From contig NZ_AP023418.1 in the NCBI RefSeq assembly GCF_018408575.1, positions 2,322,415-2,386,414 of the forward strand: DNA of 64,000 nucleotides. The letters are read 5' to 3'. Positions 53,372 through 63,104 of this stretch are shown here, piece by piece (positions within the stretch are counted from its first letter, which is position 1; every line of letters starts with the position of its first letter). Position numbers and translations under genes: made by a program. The stretch is from Vescimonas coprocola. GTDB taxonomy: Bacteria > Bacillota > Clostridia > Oscillospirales > Oscillospiraceae. The notes beneath the pieces are model-generated. The model saw nothing but the letters and a program-made list of their open reading frames with translations. It did no database searches and was not told where the DNA came from.

Positions 53372-53504
53372 AGGCTGCGAATGGACGCAGCGCCCGTCGC
53401 CGCATCGCACCCATCCGAAAAAATTTCCCCAAACGGGAGAAGCATCTTGTGTTTGCACGGAACTGGCAGTACGATCCATATAAATAAGACAGACAGCTTA
53501 TGGG

Positions 53505-53527
53505 AAGGCCGCTGACGGCGGCCTTTT
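53505..53527 (+). terminator. isolated terminator-like hairpin
   Basis: An 8-bp GC stem followed by TTTT. From 53372 to 53682 I see no convincing gene; one weak ORF from 53575 runs through the tRNA terminator and is rejected. Confidence 0.45.
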
Positions 53528-53682
53528 GAAAGCACGGAAGTTGGTCTATTCTAACCGAAGGGAGTTGACCGGATATGGAGGAACAAAGCTGCGTGCTGCT
53601 GGAAAACGGCAGACGGATCAGCGCATTTGCATCGCAGCTGCCATTTATGAGAGGAACCGCCCTGACCCCTGACCCGGGCATA

Positions 53683-53720
53683 AAAAACCGGCAGGCCCCC
53701 TGTGGCGCCTGCCGGTTTTT
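53683..53720 (-). terminator. terminator of tRNA-Leu (TAG)
   Basis: A 14-bp stem with A- and T-runs begins exactly at the CCA end of the tRNA on the minus strand. Confidence 0.85.
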
Positions 53721-53804
53721 GGTGCGGGCGGCGGGACTCGAACCCGCACGCCGTATGGCAATGGAACCTAAATCCATCGAGTCTACCAATTCCACCACGC
53801 CCGC
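53720..53804 (-). tRNA. tRNA-Leu (TAG)
   Basis: An 85-base class II tRNA with encoded CCA. The anticodon loop TTTAGGT lies in a TGGA/TCCA stem, with a variable arm TTGCCATACGGCG and a standard T arm GCGGG-TTCGAGT-CCCGC. Confidence 0.95.
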
Positions 53805-53815
53805 ATACAGTGATC

Positions 53816-53844
53816 AGTATAGCACACCCGCCGCCGTTACTCAA
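53816..53844 (-). promoter_or_regulatory. promoter of tRNA-Leu (TAG)
   Basis: On the minus strand TTGAGT, a 17-base spacer and TATACT lie 11 bases before the tRNA. Confidence 0.8.
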
Positions 53845-53977
53845 GCAAAAATCCCCGCCGCCGCAGAAAAATCTCCCCCGGCGGCGAAAAAAGTCTCGTA
53901 TTTTCCCGAAACTGTGATACAATACAAGGCAAAGAATACCGGTATCCTGCGGGATGCCTGATACAGGAGGAACCACC

Positions 53978-55186
53978 ATGCAAGTGACCGAACGTTTTTT
54001 GAAATACGTCTCCTTTGACACCACCTCCAGCGAGACGTCCGACACCGTCCCCACCACCGCCCACCAGAAGGAGCTGGGCCGGTATCTGGCCGACGAGCTG
54101 GCCCGTCTGGGGCTGGAGAACGCCCATATGGATCAGCTGGGCTACGTCTACGCCGTCCTGCCCGCTACACCGGGTCAGGAGCACGTCCCGGCGCTGGGTC
54201 TCATCTCCCATATGGATACCTCCCCCGCCGTCAGCGGTGCCGATATCCACCCCCAGATCGTCACCTATCAGGGCGGCGACCTGCCGCTGGCCAAGACCGG
54301 ATGCCTGCGGGTGAAGGACTTCCCCTTCCTCAGCCGCTACGTGGGGCAGCAGCTCATCGTCACCGACGGCACCACCCTGCTGGGTGCCGACGACAAGGCT
54401 GGCGTGGCGGAGATCGTCACCGCCTGCGAGTACCTGCTGGCCCACCCGGAGATTCCCCACCGCACCGTGGCCGTCTGCTTCACCCCCGACGAGGAGGTGG
54501 GCAAGGGCGCCGACCACTTTGACCCCGCCAAATTCCCCGCCAAGGCCGCCTATACCGTGGACGGCGGAGAGCTGGGCGAGATCGAGTATGAGAACTTCAA
54601 CGCCGCCGCCGTGACCCTCACCGTCCACGGCGTCAACATCCACCCCGGCTCTGCCAAGGATAAGATGAAAAACGCCGTCCTCATGGCCCACCAGTTCATC
54701 TCCCTGCTGCCGGAGGCGGAGACTCCCGCCCACACCGAGGGCTACGAGGGCTTCTACCACGTCACCGACGTCTCCGGCAACGAGACGGAGGTGGTGCTCC
54801 ACGCCATCATCCGTGACCACGACCGTGAGAAGTTCGAGGCCCGCAAGACCTTCGTGGAAAACGCCGTCCGCTACCTCAACGGCGTTTGGGGCGATGGGTC
54901 CTTCCAGCTGGAGCTGAAGGACAGCTACTATAATATGAAGGAAAAGCTGCTGCCCCACATGGAGCTCATCGACAACGCCTGCGCCGCCATGCGGGCCGTG
55001 GGCGTGGAGCCGGAGATCGTCCCCATCCGGGGTGGCACCGATGGAGCCCGCCTCTCTTGGGAGCGGGATATCCCCTGCCCCAACCTCTGCACCGGCGGCG
55101 CCAACTTCCACGGCGTCCATGAGTTCGTCCCCGTGGCCTCCATGGAGAAAATGGTGCAGGTGCTGGTGGAGCTGGTCCGCTGCTGA
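53978..55186 (+). CDS. pepT: peptidase T (tripeptide aminopeptidase)
   Basis: This 402-residue M20 metallopeptidase has zinc ligands in GLISHMDTSPAVSG and LLGADDKAG, the catalytic acid pair in FTPDEEVGKGADHF, and the C-terminal ligand in GGANFHGVHEF. It removes the N-terminal residue of tripeptides in the cytoplasm. ATG at 53978 follows AGGAGG. It appears monocistronic, closed by a hairpin. Confidence 0.95.
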   Translation: MQVTERFLKYVSFDTTSSETSDTVPTTAHQKELGRYLADELARLGLENAHMDQLGYVYAVLPATPGQEHVPALGLISHMDTSPAVSGADIHPQIVTYQGGDLPLAKTGCLRVKDFPFLSRYVGQQLIVTDGTTLLGADDKAGVAEIVTACEYLLAHPEIPHRTVAVCFTPDEEVGKGADHFDPAKFPAKAAYTVDGGELGEIEYENFNAAAVTLTVHGVNIHPGSAKDKMKNAVLMAHQFISLLPEAETPAHTEGYEGFYHVTDVSGNETEVVLHAIIRDHDREKFEARKTFVENAVRYLNGVWGDGSFQLELKDSYYNMKEKLLPHMELIDNACAAMRAVGVEPEIVPIRGGTDGARLSWERDIPCPNLCTGGANFHGVHEFVPVASMEKMVQVLVELVRC

Positions 55187-55206
55187 TCCTGCCCATATAC
55201 CGCCTG

Positions 55207-55235
55207 AGCGCCCCTCTCCCTGCGAGAGGGGCGCT
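55207..55235 (+). terminator. intrinsic terminator after pepT
   Basis: A perfect 12-bp stem with a 5-base loop followed by TTTAT. Confidence 0.8.
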
Positions 55236-55294
55236 TTATGTGAAATCGCTGTAAAATCGCTATGTAAAAAACGGCAAAAAAATGTCAACTCCTC

Positions 55295-55323
55295 TTGCAA
55301 TTTGCCGTAAGGAGTGCTAACAT
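55295..55323 (+). promoter_or_regulatory. promoter of the TasA-like gene
   Basis: TTGCAA, a 17-base spacer and TAACAT. The predicted start lies about 7 bases before the structured leader. Confidence 0.6.
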
Positions 55324-55336
55324 GCGTGTATAGACA

Positions 55337-55421
55337 GTGTGACGAACCGCCCATGGGCGGTTATCGTTTCAGGCGAGACGATAAGGAGTTATTCCCCGTG
55401 CGAGCGCTCCATCGGTCACAC
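55337..55421 (+). ncRNA. structured 5' leader of the TasA-like gene, unidentified
   Basis: The ends GTGTGAC (55337-55343) and GTCACAC (55415-55421) pair to close a multi-branch RNA. Inside are an 8-bp hairpin AACCGCCC/GGGCGGTT (55345-55362), an 8-bp hairpin ATCGTTTC/GAGACGAT with one G-U pair (55363-55382) and a short GGAG/CTCC stem (55385-55410). It lies 9 bases before the AGGAGG ribosome site. It does not match the cyclic di-GMP or other riboswitch consensuses I can recall. Confidence 0.55.
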
Positions 55422-55444
55422 GCAAAAAATAGGAGGCAGATACT

Positions 55445-56665
55445 ATGACAAACCGCAAGAGTACCAAACGGGCCTTGCTGGGCAGCGTCATGGCCATGGT
55501 TCTGTGCCTGGCCATGCTGGTAGGCGCTACTTTCGCATGGTTCACCGACACCGCAAGCACGGGTGTCAACAAAATTCAGGCCGGTAATTTGGATATCGAG
55601 ATTCAGGATGAGGCTGGCAAGGCGATCGACACTCTGGCATGGGCAACGAAAGACGGTACCGCTTTCGCCGAAGATGGAAAAACGCCCCTGTGGGAGCCGG
55701 GCTGCACCTACACCCTGACCCCCTTCCAGATCGTCAACAAGGGCAATCTGGCCCTGAAGTATAAGATCGTCGTCACCGGTCTGGAAGGCGACACTGGCCT
55801 GCTGAAGGTCATCAAGTTCACCTATAAGACTGGCGAGGAAACCTTTGACATGAACACCGAGGGCCATCTGACTGCCAACGGCGGTGCTTCCAAAGTGATC
55901 ACCGTATCCGCCCATATGGACGAGGCCGCCGGCAACGAGTACATGAATAAGACGCTGGAGGGTGTCAAGTTCACCGTCTACGCCACGCAGGACACCGTGG
56001 AGAGCGACAGCTTCAATAACACCTATGACGCCAACGCCACTTACCCTGTGGTGAACGTTACGGAACTGAAGGAGGCTCTGACCAACGGCGGCGTTGTCAA
56101 TGTTGCAACGGACATCCGCACCAACAATAGTGAGGACACCGCAGCTGCCCGCATCGTTATCTCCCAGCCCACCACGCTGAATCTGGAGAAGAAGATCATC
56201 ACCCCCGATAACATGGGCAACAACAATACGAACTTCTGCGCCCTTATCGTCGATGCGGATACCACCATCAATGCGGGCGAGAACGGCGGCATTGATACCG
56301 GCGTCAACGGCGGCTATGGCATCAACGTCCGGAATGGCGCTACCCTCACCATCAACGGCGGCTACTATTACGGCGGCGGTACTGCTGTGCAGGTCCAGAA
56401 GGGTACCCTCATCATCAACGGCGGTACCTTCGCCTGCGAGCCGTACAGCAACCCGACTTACGGTTACAACTTCTTGATCAACTGCTTGGACAGCGCTTAC
56501 AAGAATGGTACAGCTAAGGTCATCATCAACGGCGGTACCTTCGTGAACTTCGACCCGTCCAACTGCACGGCCGAGGGCGCACACACCAACTTCGTGGCCG
56601 ATGGCTACAAGGTGGTGTCTGAGGCCCATGGTAACGACACTTGGTACACCGTGGTCAAGGGCTAA
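55445..56665 (+). CDS. TasA/CalY-like exported protein with beta-helix C-terminus
   Basis: This 406-residue protein has the signal SVMAMVLCLAMLVGATFAWF followed by TDTASTGVNKIQAGNLDIEI. That is the SipW-type processing site and first strand of TasA/CalY (camelysin) family proteins. Residues up to about 200 form the TasA-like domain. From about 210 to 380 repeats such as TINGG and IINGGTF indicate a right-handed parallel beta-helix as in surface proteins. It should be secreted and could form fibres or bind glycans. No sipW or tapA gene is adjacent. It is transcribed alone behind the structured leader. Confidence 0.83.
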   Translation: MTNRKSTKRALLGSVMAMVLCLAMLVGATFAWFTDTASTGVNKIQAGNLDIEIQDEAGKAIDTLAWATKDGTAFAEDGKTPLWEPGCTYTLTPFQIVNKGNLALKYKIVVTGLEGDTGLLKVIKFTYKTGEETFDMNTEGHLTANGGASKVITVSAHMDEAAGNEYMNKTLEGVKFTVYATQDTVESDSFNNTYDANATYPVVNVTELKEALTNGGVVNVATDIRTNNSEDTAAARIVISQPTTLNLEKKIITPDNMGNNNTNFCALIVDADTTINAGENGGIDTGVNGGYGINVRNGATLTINGGYYYGGGTAVQVQKGTLIINGGTFACEPYSNPTYGYNFLINCLDSAYKNGTAKVIINGGTFVNFDPSNCTAEGAHTNFVADGYKVVSEAHGNDTWYTVVKG

Positions 56666-56704
56666 GCCTACCGCTGCAAGTTAGACTCTGATATTTTTCC
56701 ATAC

Positions 56705-56741
56705 AAAAGGGCGCTCTCCCCACCGGGGAGAGCGCCCTTTT
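56705..56741 (+). terminator. intrinsic terminator after the TasA-like gene
   Basis: A perfect 17-bp stem with an ACC loop, with A-run before and T-run after. Confidence 0.9.
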
Positions 56742-56792
56742 CCAGCCTTGCCACCCCCTGTCATTCCGAGACCAGTCCGCAGACTGGTCGTG

Positions 56793-57003
56793 GGAATCCG
56801 TACTCCCCCAGCGGTAGACCCACACGCCCCTTCACCTGAGAGGGAGCGGAAGCGGGTTTGTTGCACAGTCGATTCCCTTTACGGCCCATAACGAACGCAA
56901 CTCTTGAGAGGAAAGGAAGTCCAGAAACCATCGGTTTCTGGCGGCGTTTTTTGCATACTTTTTGTCGCTGTTGACAAAAAGTATGCCGCCGGAGACAAAA
57001 AGA
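56793..57003 (+). repeat. dispersed intergenic repeat, copy R4 (longest)
   Basis: This copy runs from GGGAATCC-TACTCCC through GAGAGGAAAGGAAGTCC, the palindrome CAGAAACCATCGGTTTCTG (56922-56940) and the hairpin CATACTTTTTG...CAAAAAGTATG to GGAGACAAAAAG. The rest of 56742-57160 holds no gene; GGCGGCGCTTCGGCGATT occurs twice there (about 57032 and 57138). Confidence 0.7.
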
Positions 57004-57160
57004 AAGAACTGCTGGGAAAAGTATGCCACAGGCGGCGCTTCGGCGATTCGGAACACCGTCGTGTCAGCCGGTTTCCAGCCCCTTTGGGGCGTGAAAACCG
57101 GGACACTTCCTCGAAATCGCCTCGCTTTCTCCGCCACCGGCGGCGCTTCGGCGATTATCC

Positions 57161-57188
57161 TTGCATTTTCCCGCCGATGTGCTATACT
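57161..57188 (+). promoter_or_regulatory. promoter of the folT transcript
   Basis: TTGCAT, a 16-base spacer and TATACT, 21 bases before the riboswitch. Confidence 0.75.
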
Positions 57189-57208
57189 AAACCCATCACA
57201 CATACAAA

Positions 57209-57323
57209 GGCAGAGTAGGGATCTGCGTGTCGCCCCCATGGGGGCATAGTGCCGGCGGAACGGGGAGTTGTCCGCCGGACGAAATGGCATCGCCTTGCAG
57301 TGTAGGTCCCGCATCCCGCTGCC
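57209..57323 (+). ncRNA. THF (tetrahydrofolate) riboswitch
   Basis: GGCAG...CTGCC closes P1. The conserved AGAGTAGG follows the 5' strand, and the 3' side carries GCATCCCGCTGCC, matching the AGUAG and GCAUCC-GCU elements of the folT THF riboswitch. It stands in front of a FolT-type gene. Downstream, CTCCTCTG (57360-57367) can pair with CAGAGGAG (57401-57408), which covers the ribosome site and precedes seven T, so it could act as sequestering stem or terminator. Confidence 0.88.
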
Positions 57324-57416
57324 GCATAGCGGCTATCTCCGGGGCAGCACGCCCCGGCGCTCCTCTGTGCGGCTGTCCGGCCTGTCCGGTCTGCCCGAAT
57401 CAGAGGAGGTTTTTTT

Positions 57417-58013
57417 ATGCCACTTTATCCCCACCCCCTGTCCCCCGGCTATTGGCGCAGCGCCGCCGGGGAGCTGAAGGACCTGCGCCGTCTGGTGTTC
57501 ATGGCCCTGATGATCGCCGCCTGCATCGTCCTGAGCCACTGCTCCATCCGTCTGGGCGAGAGCCTGTCCCTCAGCGTTACCTTCCTGGCCAGAGCCCTTT
57601 GCTCGCTGGTCTGCGGCCCGCTGGCGGTGATCGTGTTCGGCGCCGCCGAGGATACCCTCAGCTTCTTCCTGTCCTCCGGCGGCTACCCCTATTTCCCCGG
57701 CTATATGCTGACCACCATCACCGGCTGCATGATCTACGCCCTGTTTTTCTACCGGGCCAAGATCACGTGGCGGCGCATCATTCTGGCCAAGCTCCTCACC
57801 AATATCCAGAATGTGCTGCTGGGCGCCCTCTGGAGCGCCATCCTGTACAGCAAGGGCTACCTCTACTACCTGACCCAGAGCGCTGTGAAAAACGCCCTGT
57901 ATCTGCCGCTGCAAATTCTGCTGCTGGGCTTTCTGTTTCAGGCGGTGCTGCCGGTGATGCAGCGGCAGCGCTGGCTCCCGGAGCAGCTGCCGGGCGGCCG
58001 CCTGCGCTGGTAA
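57417..58013 (+). CDS. folT: folate ECF transporter S component
   Basis: This 198-residue protein has six membrane helices and the S-component layout of FolT. The basic segment ELKDLRRLVFMALMIAACIV starts the first helix, and AEDTLSFFLSSGGYPYFPGY is typical of the folate-binding loops. It takes up folate with the shared ECF module, which is not in this window. AGAGGAGG lies 7 bases before the ATG. The THF riboswitch directly upstream supports the assignment. Confidence 0.9.
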   Translation: MPLYPHPLSPGYWRSAAGELKDLRRLVFMALMIAACIVLSHCSIRLGESLSLSVTFLARALCSLVCGPLAVIVFGAAEDTLSFFLSSGGYPYFPGYMLTTITGCMIYALFFYRAKITWRRIILAKLLTNIQNVLLGALWSAILYSKGYLYYLTQSAVKNALYLPLQILLLGFLFQAVLPVMQRQRWLPEQLPGGRLRW

Positions 58014-58047
58014 GCGACGTGTTTACAAATAATTAAAATTGCGGGTA

Positions 58048-58076
58048 TTGACTTTACCTGCCCACGGTGGTAAACT
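58048..58076 (+). promoter_or_regulatory. promoter of the heat-shock operon
   Basis: TTGACT, a 17-base spacer and TAAACT, immediately before the CIRCE element. Confidence 0.85.
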
Positions 58077-58080
58077 CCAT

Positions 58081-58107
58081 TTAGCACTCAGGAGATAGGA
58101 GTGCTAA
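58081..58107 (+). promoter_or_regulatory. CIRCE operator (HrcA site)
   Basis: TTAGCACTC and GAGTGCTAA separated by nine bases give a perfect CIRCE element. HrcA, encoded next, binds it and represses the operon until heat stress. Confidence 0.97.
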
Positions 58108-58120
58108 ATGGAGTTTTATC

Positions 58121-59170
58121 ATGGAATTGACAGACCGGAAAAAGCAAATATTAAAGATCGTGGTGGACGGCTATGTGGCCACGGCGGAGCCGGTGAGCTC
58201 CAAGGCCATTGCCGAGAAGATGCCCGGCAGGATCAGCTCCGCCACCATCCGCAATGAACTGGCGGATCTGGTGGAGATGGGCTATCTGGAGCAGCCCCAC
58301 ACCTCCGCCGGGCGGGTCCCCTCCGCCAAGGGCTACCGGCTCTACGTCAACGAGCTTATGGAGCGCCGTGCGCTGCCGGAGGCGGAGGCCGAGAGCATCC
58401 GCCGCTCCCTCACCGGGAAAATGTCTCAGGTGGATCAGGTGATGGCTCAAGCGGGCCAGATGGTCTCCAGCATGGTGGGCTACCCCGCCTATGCCATGGC
58501 GGACCACACGCAGGCGGTGACGGTGCAGCGGTTCGACCTCATTGCCGTGGACGATGACAGCTTCATCGCCGTGGCCATGCTGTCGGACAGCCGGGTCAAG
58601 AGCCAGCTGCTTCGCTGGCAGCTGCCGGTGGAGCGGGAGGCCCTGACGGAGATAAGTCACCTGCTGAATACCCACTTTACCGGCCTTGGGCCGGAGGAGA
58701 TGAACGCCCGGCTCATGAGCCTGTCGGATCAGGTGTCCGGCAAGTGGTTCCTGCTGCTGAATCAGGTGTGCGAATACGCCGGACAGCTGTTGAAGGACGC
58801 TGCCGGGCAGGAGGTCTATCTGGGCGGCACCACCCAGCTGCTGAAATTCCCGGAGTACCGGGACGCCGACAAGGCCCGTGACCTGATGACCTTCATGGTG
58901 GACAACAAGCAGAACCTTCCGGTGCCGTCAGGCAACGCCCCGGTGCAGATCCTCATCGGGCCGGAGAATGTGGATGCCGCTCTGAAGGAGAGCAGCGTGG
59001 TCATTGCCAGCTATGATATCGGTGACGGTATGCGTGGGCTGGTAGGGGTGGTAGGTCCCACCCGCATGGACTATGCATCCGTGGCGGCCCGGCTTACCTG
59101 CTTTGCCGAGAGCCTGAGTCATATGTTTGAAAAGCGGCAGCTGCCGCCTACCAAGGAGGAACAGTCATGA
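58121..59170 (+). CDS. hrcA: heat-inducible transcription repressor HrcA
   Basis: This 349-residue protein has the N-terminal winged helix (KIVVDGYVATAEPVSSKAIA, then SSATIRNELADLVEMGYL and HTSAGRVPSAKGYRLYV) and a GAF-like C-terminal domain with IGPENVDAALKESSVVIASY. It represses its own operon through CIRCE. ATG at 58121 follows GGAG at 58109-58112. Its stop overlaps grpE by 4 bases. Confidence 0.97.
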   Translation: MELTDRKKQILKIVVDGYVATAEPVSSKAIAEKMPGRISSATIRNELADLVEMGYLEQPHTSAGRVPSAKGYRLYVNELMERRALPEAEAESIRRSLTGKMSQVDQVMAQAGQMVSSMVGYPAYAMADHTQAVTVQRFDLIAVDDDSFIAVAMLSDSRVKSQLLRWQLPVEREALTEISHLLNTHFTGLGPEEMNARLMSLSDQVSGKWFLLLNQVCEYAGQLLKDAAGQEVYLGGTTQLLKFPEYRDADKARDLMTFMVDNKQNLPVPSGNAPVQILIGPENVDAALKESSVVIASYDIGDGMRGLVGVVGPTRMDYASVAARLTCFAESLSHMFEKRQLPPTKEEQS

Positions 59171-59733
59171 GCGAGAAGGAAAAGAAGAACGCCCCTCAGG
59201 AGGAGCAGCCGCAGGCCAATACCACTCCGGAAACGGAGCAGGCTGCGGAAAAGGCCGCCGAGGAGGAGACCTTTACCGTCACCCGTGAGCAGATGGAGCA
59301 GATGGAGCAGCTGGCCAAGATGGTCAGCGATGCCAGCGACAAGTATCTGCGTCTGGCGGCGGAATACGACAACTACCGCAAGCGCACCACCAAGGAAAAG
59401 GAAAATACCTACGCCGATGCCAAGGCGGACACCGTCAAGGAGTTTTTGGGGGTGCTGGATAACCTGGAGCGTGGCCTTGCCCAGTTTGACGAGGGCGACC
59501 CCCACCGTCAGGGCATGGAGCTGATCTGCCGGCAGTTTCTGGCAGTGCTGGAGAAGTTGGGCGTCACCCGCATTGAGGCGCAGGGCCAGCCCTTCGATCC
59601 TCAGAAGCACGATGCCGTGATGCACGTGGAGGACGAGAACGTCGGTGAGAACACCGTGGTGGAGGTGCTCCAGCAGGGCTACCAGCTGGGCGATAAGGTT
59701 CTCCGGTTCGCCATGGTCAAGGTAGCCAACTGA
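59167..59733 (+). CDS. grpE: nucleotide exchange factor GrpE
   Basis: This 188-residue DnaK partner has a charged Gln/Glu-rich N-terminus, a long coiled coil with LRLAAEYDNYRKRTTKEK, and the C-terminal beta domain ending QQGYQLGDKVLRFAMVKV. It is coupled to hrcA by an ATGA overlap. Confidence 0.96.
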   Translation: MSEKEKKNAPQEEQPQANTTPETEQAAEKAAEEETFTVTREQMEQMEQLAKMVSDASDKYLRLAAEYDNYRKRTTKEKENTYADAKADTVKEFLGVLDNLERGLAQFDEGDPHRQGMELICRQFLAVLEKLGVTRIEAQGQPFDPQKHDAVMHVEDENVGENTVVEVLQQGYQLGDKVLRFAMVKVAN

Positions 59734-59746
59734 AAGGAGAAGCATC

Positions 59747-59944
59747 ATGGAAAGAAAGAGACTGTATCGCAACGTCAACGATAAAATGCTGTGCGGCGTG
59801 TGCTCCGGCCTTGCCGACTACTTCAACATCGACCCCACGCTGGTGCGTCTGGCTTGGGTGGTGCTGGGCTTCATGGGTGGCAGCGGCCTGCTGGCCTATA
59901 TCATCGCTTCCATCGTGATCCCCGTGAACCCGGACCAGCAGTAA
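59747..59944 (+). CDS. PspC-domain small membrane protein
   Basis: This 65-residue protein is almost entirely a PspC domain: KRLYRNVNDKMLCGVCSGLA, then ADYFNIDPTLVRLAW and a hydrophobic helix ending in IVIPVNP. It lies 13 bases after grpE and 49 before dnaK, each with its own ribosome site, so it sits inside the heat-shock operon. PspC proteins are linked to envelope stress, and this position would place it under HrcA control. Confidence 0.88.
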   Translation: MERKRLYRNVNDKMLCGVCSGLADYFNIDPTLVRLAWVVLGFMGGSGLLAYIIASIVIPVNPDQQ

Positions 59945-59993
59945 CGATCCGTAAAAAATCAATCTATATATATCTTATCAGGAGGCAATCATT

Positions 59994-61838
<1,845 letters not shown>

Positions 61839-61977
61839 GCATCCTGCGCCCCGCAGCGCAGCTTGACCACCGGAAAGGGGCAGGGCTTCCTGTCCCTTCC
61901 TGTGGCGTTTGGAACCAGATGATATCCGGCCGTCTTTCCGGCCGCCGGATATTCCCGGAGAAGGGAGAAACGCCGGT

Positions 61978-63099
61978 ATGGCAGAAAAACGAGACTATTA
62001 CGAGGTCCTTGGCGTAGACAAAAACGCCAGCGAGGACGAGATCAAACGGGCCTATAAGAAGCTGGCCCGCAAATATCACCCGGACATGAACCCCGGCGAC
62101 AAGGAGGCCGAGGAGAAGTTCAAAGAGATCAACGAGGCCAACGAGGTCCTGTCCGACCCGGAGAAGAAGGCCCGCTATGACCAGTTTGGCTTTGCCGGCA
62201 CCGATCCCAACTATGGCGCCGGTCAGGGCGGCGGCTTCGGCGGCTTCGACTTCGGTGATCTGGGGGACATCTTCGGCAGCTTCTTCGGCGGTGGCTTCGG
62301 CGGCCAACAGCAGCGCCGCAACGGCCCCCAACGGGGTGAGAGCATCCGGGTCAGCGTATCCCTGAGCTTTACGGAGGCCGCCTTCGGCTGCGAAAAGGAG
62401 CTGGCGGTGGAGCGCATGGAGCAGTGCACCACCTGTAAGGGCAGCGGCTGCGCCCCCGGCACCACGCCGGAGGTCTGCCCCGAGTGCCACGGCAGCGGCG
62501 TGGTGCAGACCCGCCGCCAGACGCCCATGGGGGTGTTCGCCTCCAGCAACCCCTGCCGCAAGTGCGGCGGCACGGGCCGCATCATCCACCAGCCCTGCCC
62601 CGACTGTCACGGCGGCGGCTTCACCCGCAAGCGCAAGACCATCAAGGTCTCCATTCCCGCCGGCATCGACCACGGTCAGACCATCTCCCTGCGGGGACAG
62701 GGCCATGCCGGGAAGAACGGCGGCCCCGCCGGCGACCTGCTGGTCACGGTGATGGTGCAGCCCCACGACGTGTTCCGCCGGGACGGCACCGCCGTGTTCT
62801 GCGAGGCCCCCATCACCTTCACGCAGGCGGTGCTGGGCGCCGAACTGGAGATCCCCACCATCGACGGTAAGGTGAAGTACACCATCCCGGAGGGGACGCA
62901 GACCGGCACCGTGTTCCGCCTGAAGGGCAAGGGCATCCCCGTCCTCAACGGCCGTGGCCGTGGCGACCAGTACGTCACCGTCACCATCGAGACGCCCCGG
63001 AACCTGAACCGGGAGCAGAAGGACGCCCTGCGGAAATTCAGCGAGACCTTGAGCGAGGGCAACTATGAGAAGCACCGCAGCTTCTTCAAGAAGAAGTAA
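61978..63099 (+). CDS. dnaJ: chaperone protein DnaJ
   Basis: This 373-residue protein has a J domain with the HPD motif ([11 protein letters not shown]), a Gly/Phe-rich linker, four CxxCxGxG zinc repeats ([32 protein letters not shown]) and the C-terminal peptide-binding domains. ATG at 61978 follows AAGGGAG; the frame extension to 61909 is non-coding. The 139-base gap after dnaK contains a GC-rich hairpin at about 61920-61952. Confidence 0.97.
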   Translation: MAEKRDYYEVLGVDKNASEDEIKRAYKKLARKYHPDMNPGDKEAEEKFKEINEANEVLSDPEKKARYDQFGFAGTDPNYGAGQGGGFGGFDFGDLGDIFGSFFGGGFGGQQQRRNGPQRGESIRVSVSLSFTEAAFGCEKELAVERMEQCTTCKGSGCAPGTTPEVCPECHGSGVVQTRRQTPMGVFASSNPCRKCGGTGRIIHQPCPDCHGGGFTRKRKTIKVSIPAGIDHGQTISLRGQGHAGKNGGPAGDLLVTVMVQPHDVFRRDGTAVFCEAPITFTQAVLGAELEIPTIDGKVKYTIPEGTQTGTVFRLKGKGIPVLNGRGRGDQYVTVTIETPRNLNREQKDALRKFSETLSEGNYEKHRSFFKKK

Positions 63100-63104
63100 C
63101 GCCT

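Noticed and set aside
53575-53961. 128-residue plus-strand ORF between argS and pepT
   Set aside because: It reads through a tRNA terminator and the antisense of tRNA-Leu, and its ribosome site is poorly placed.
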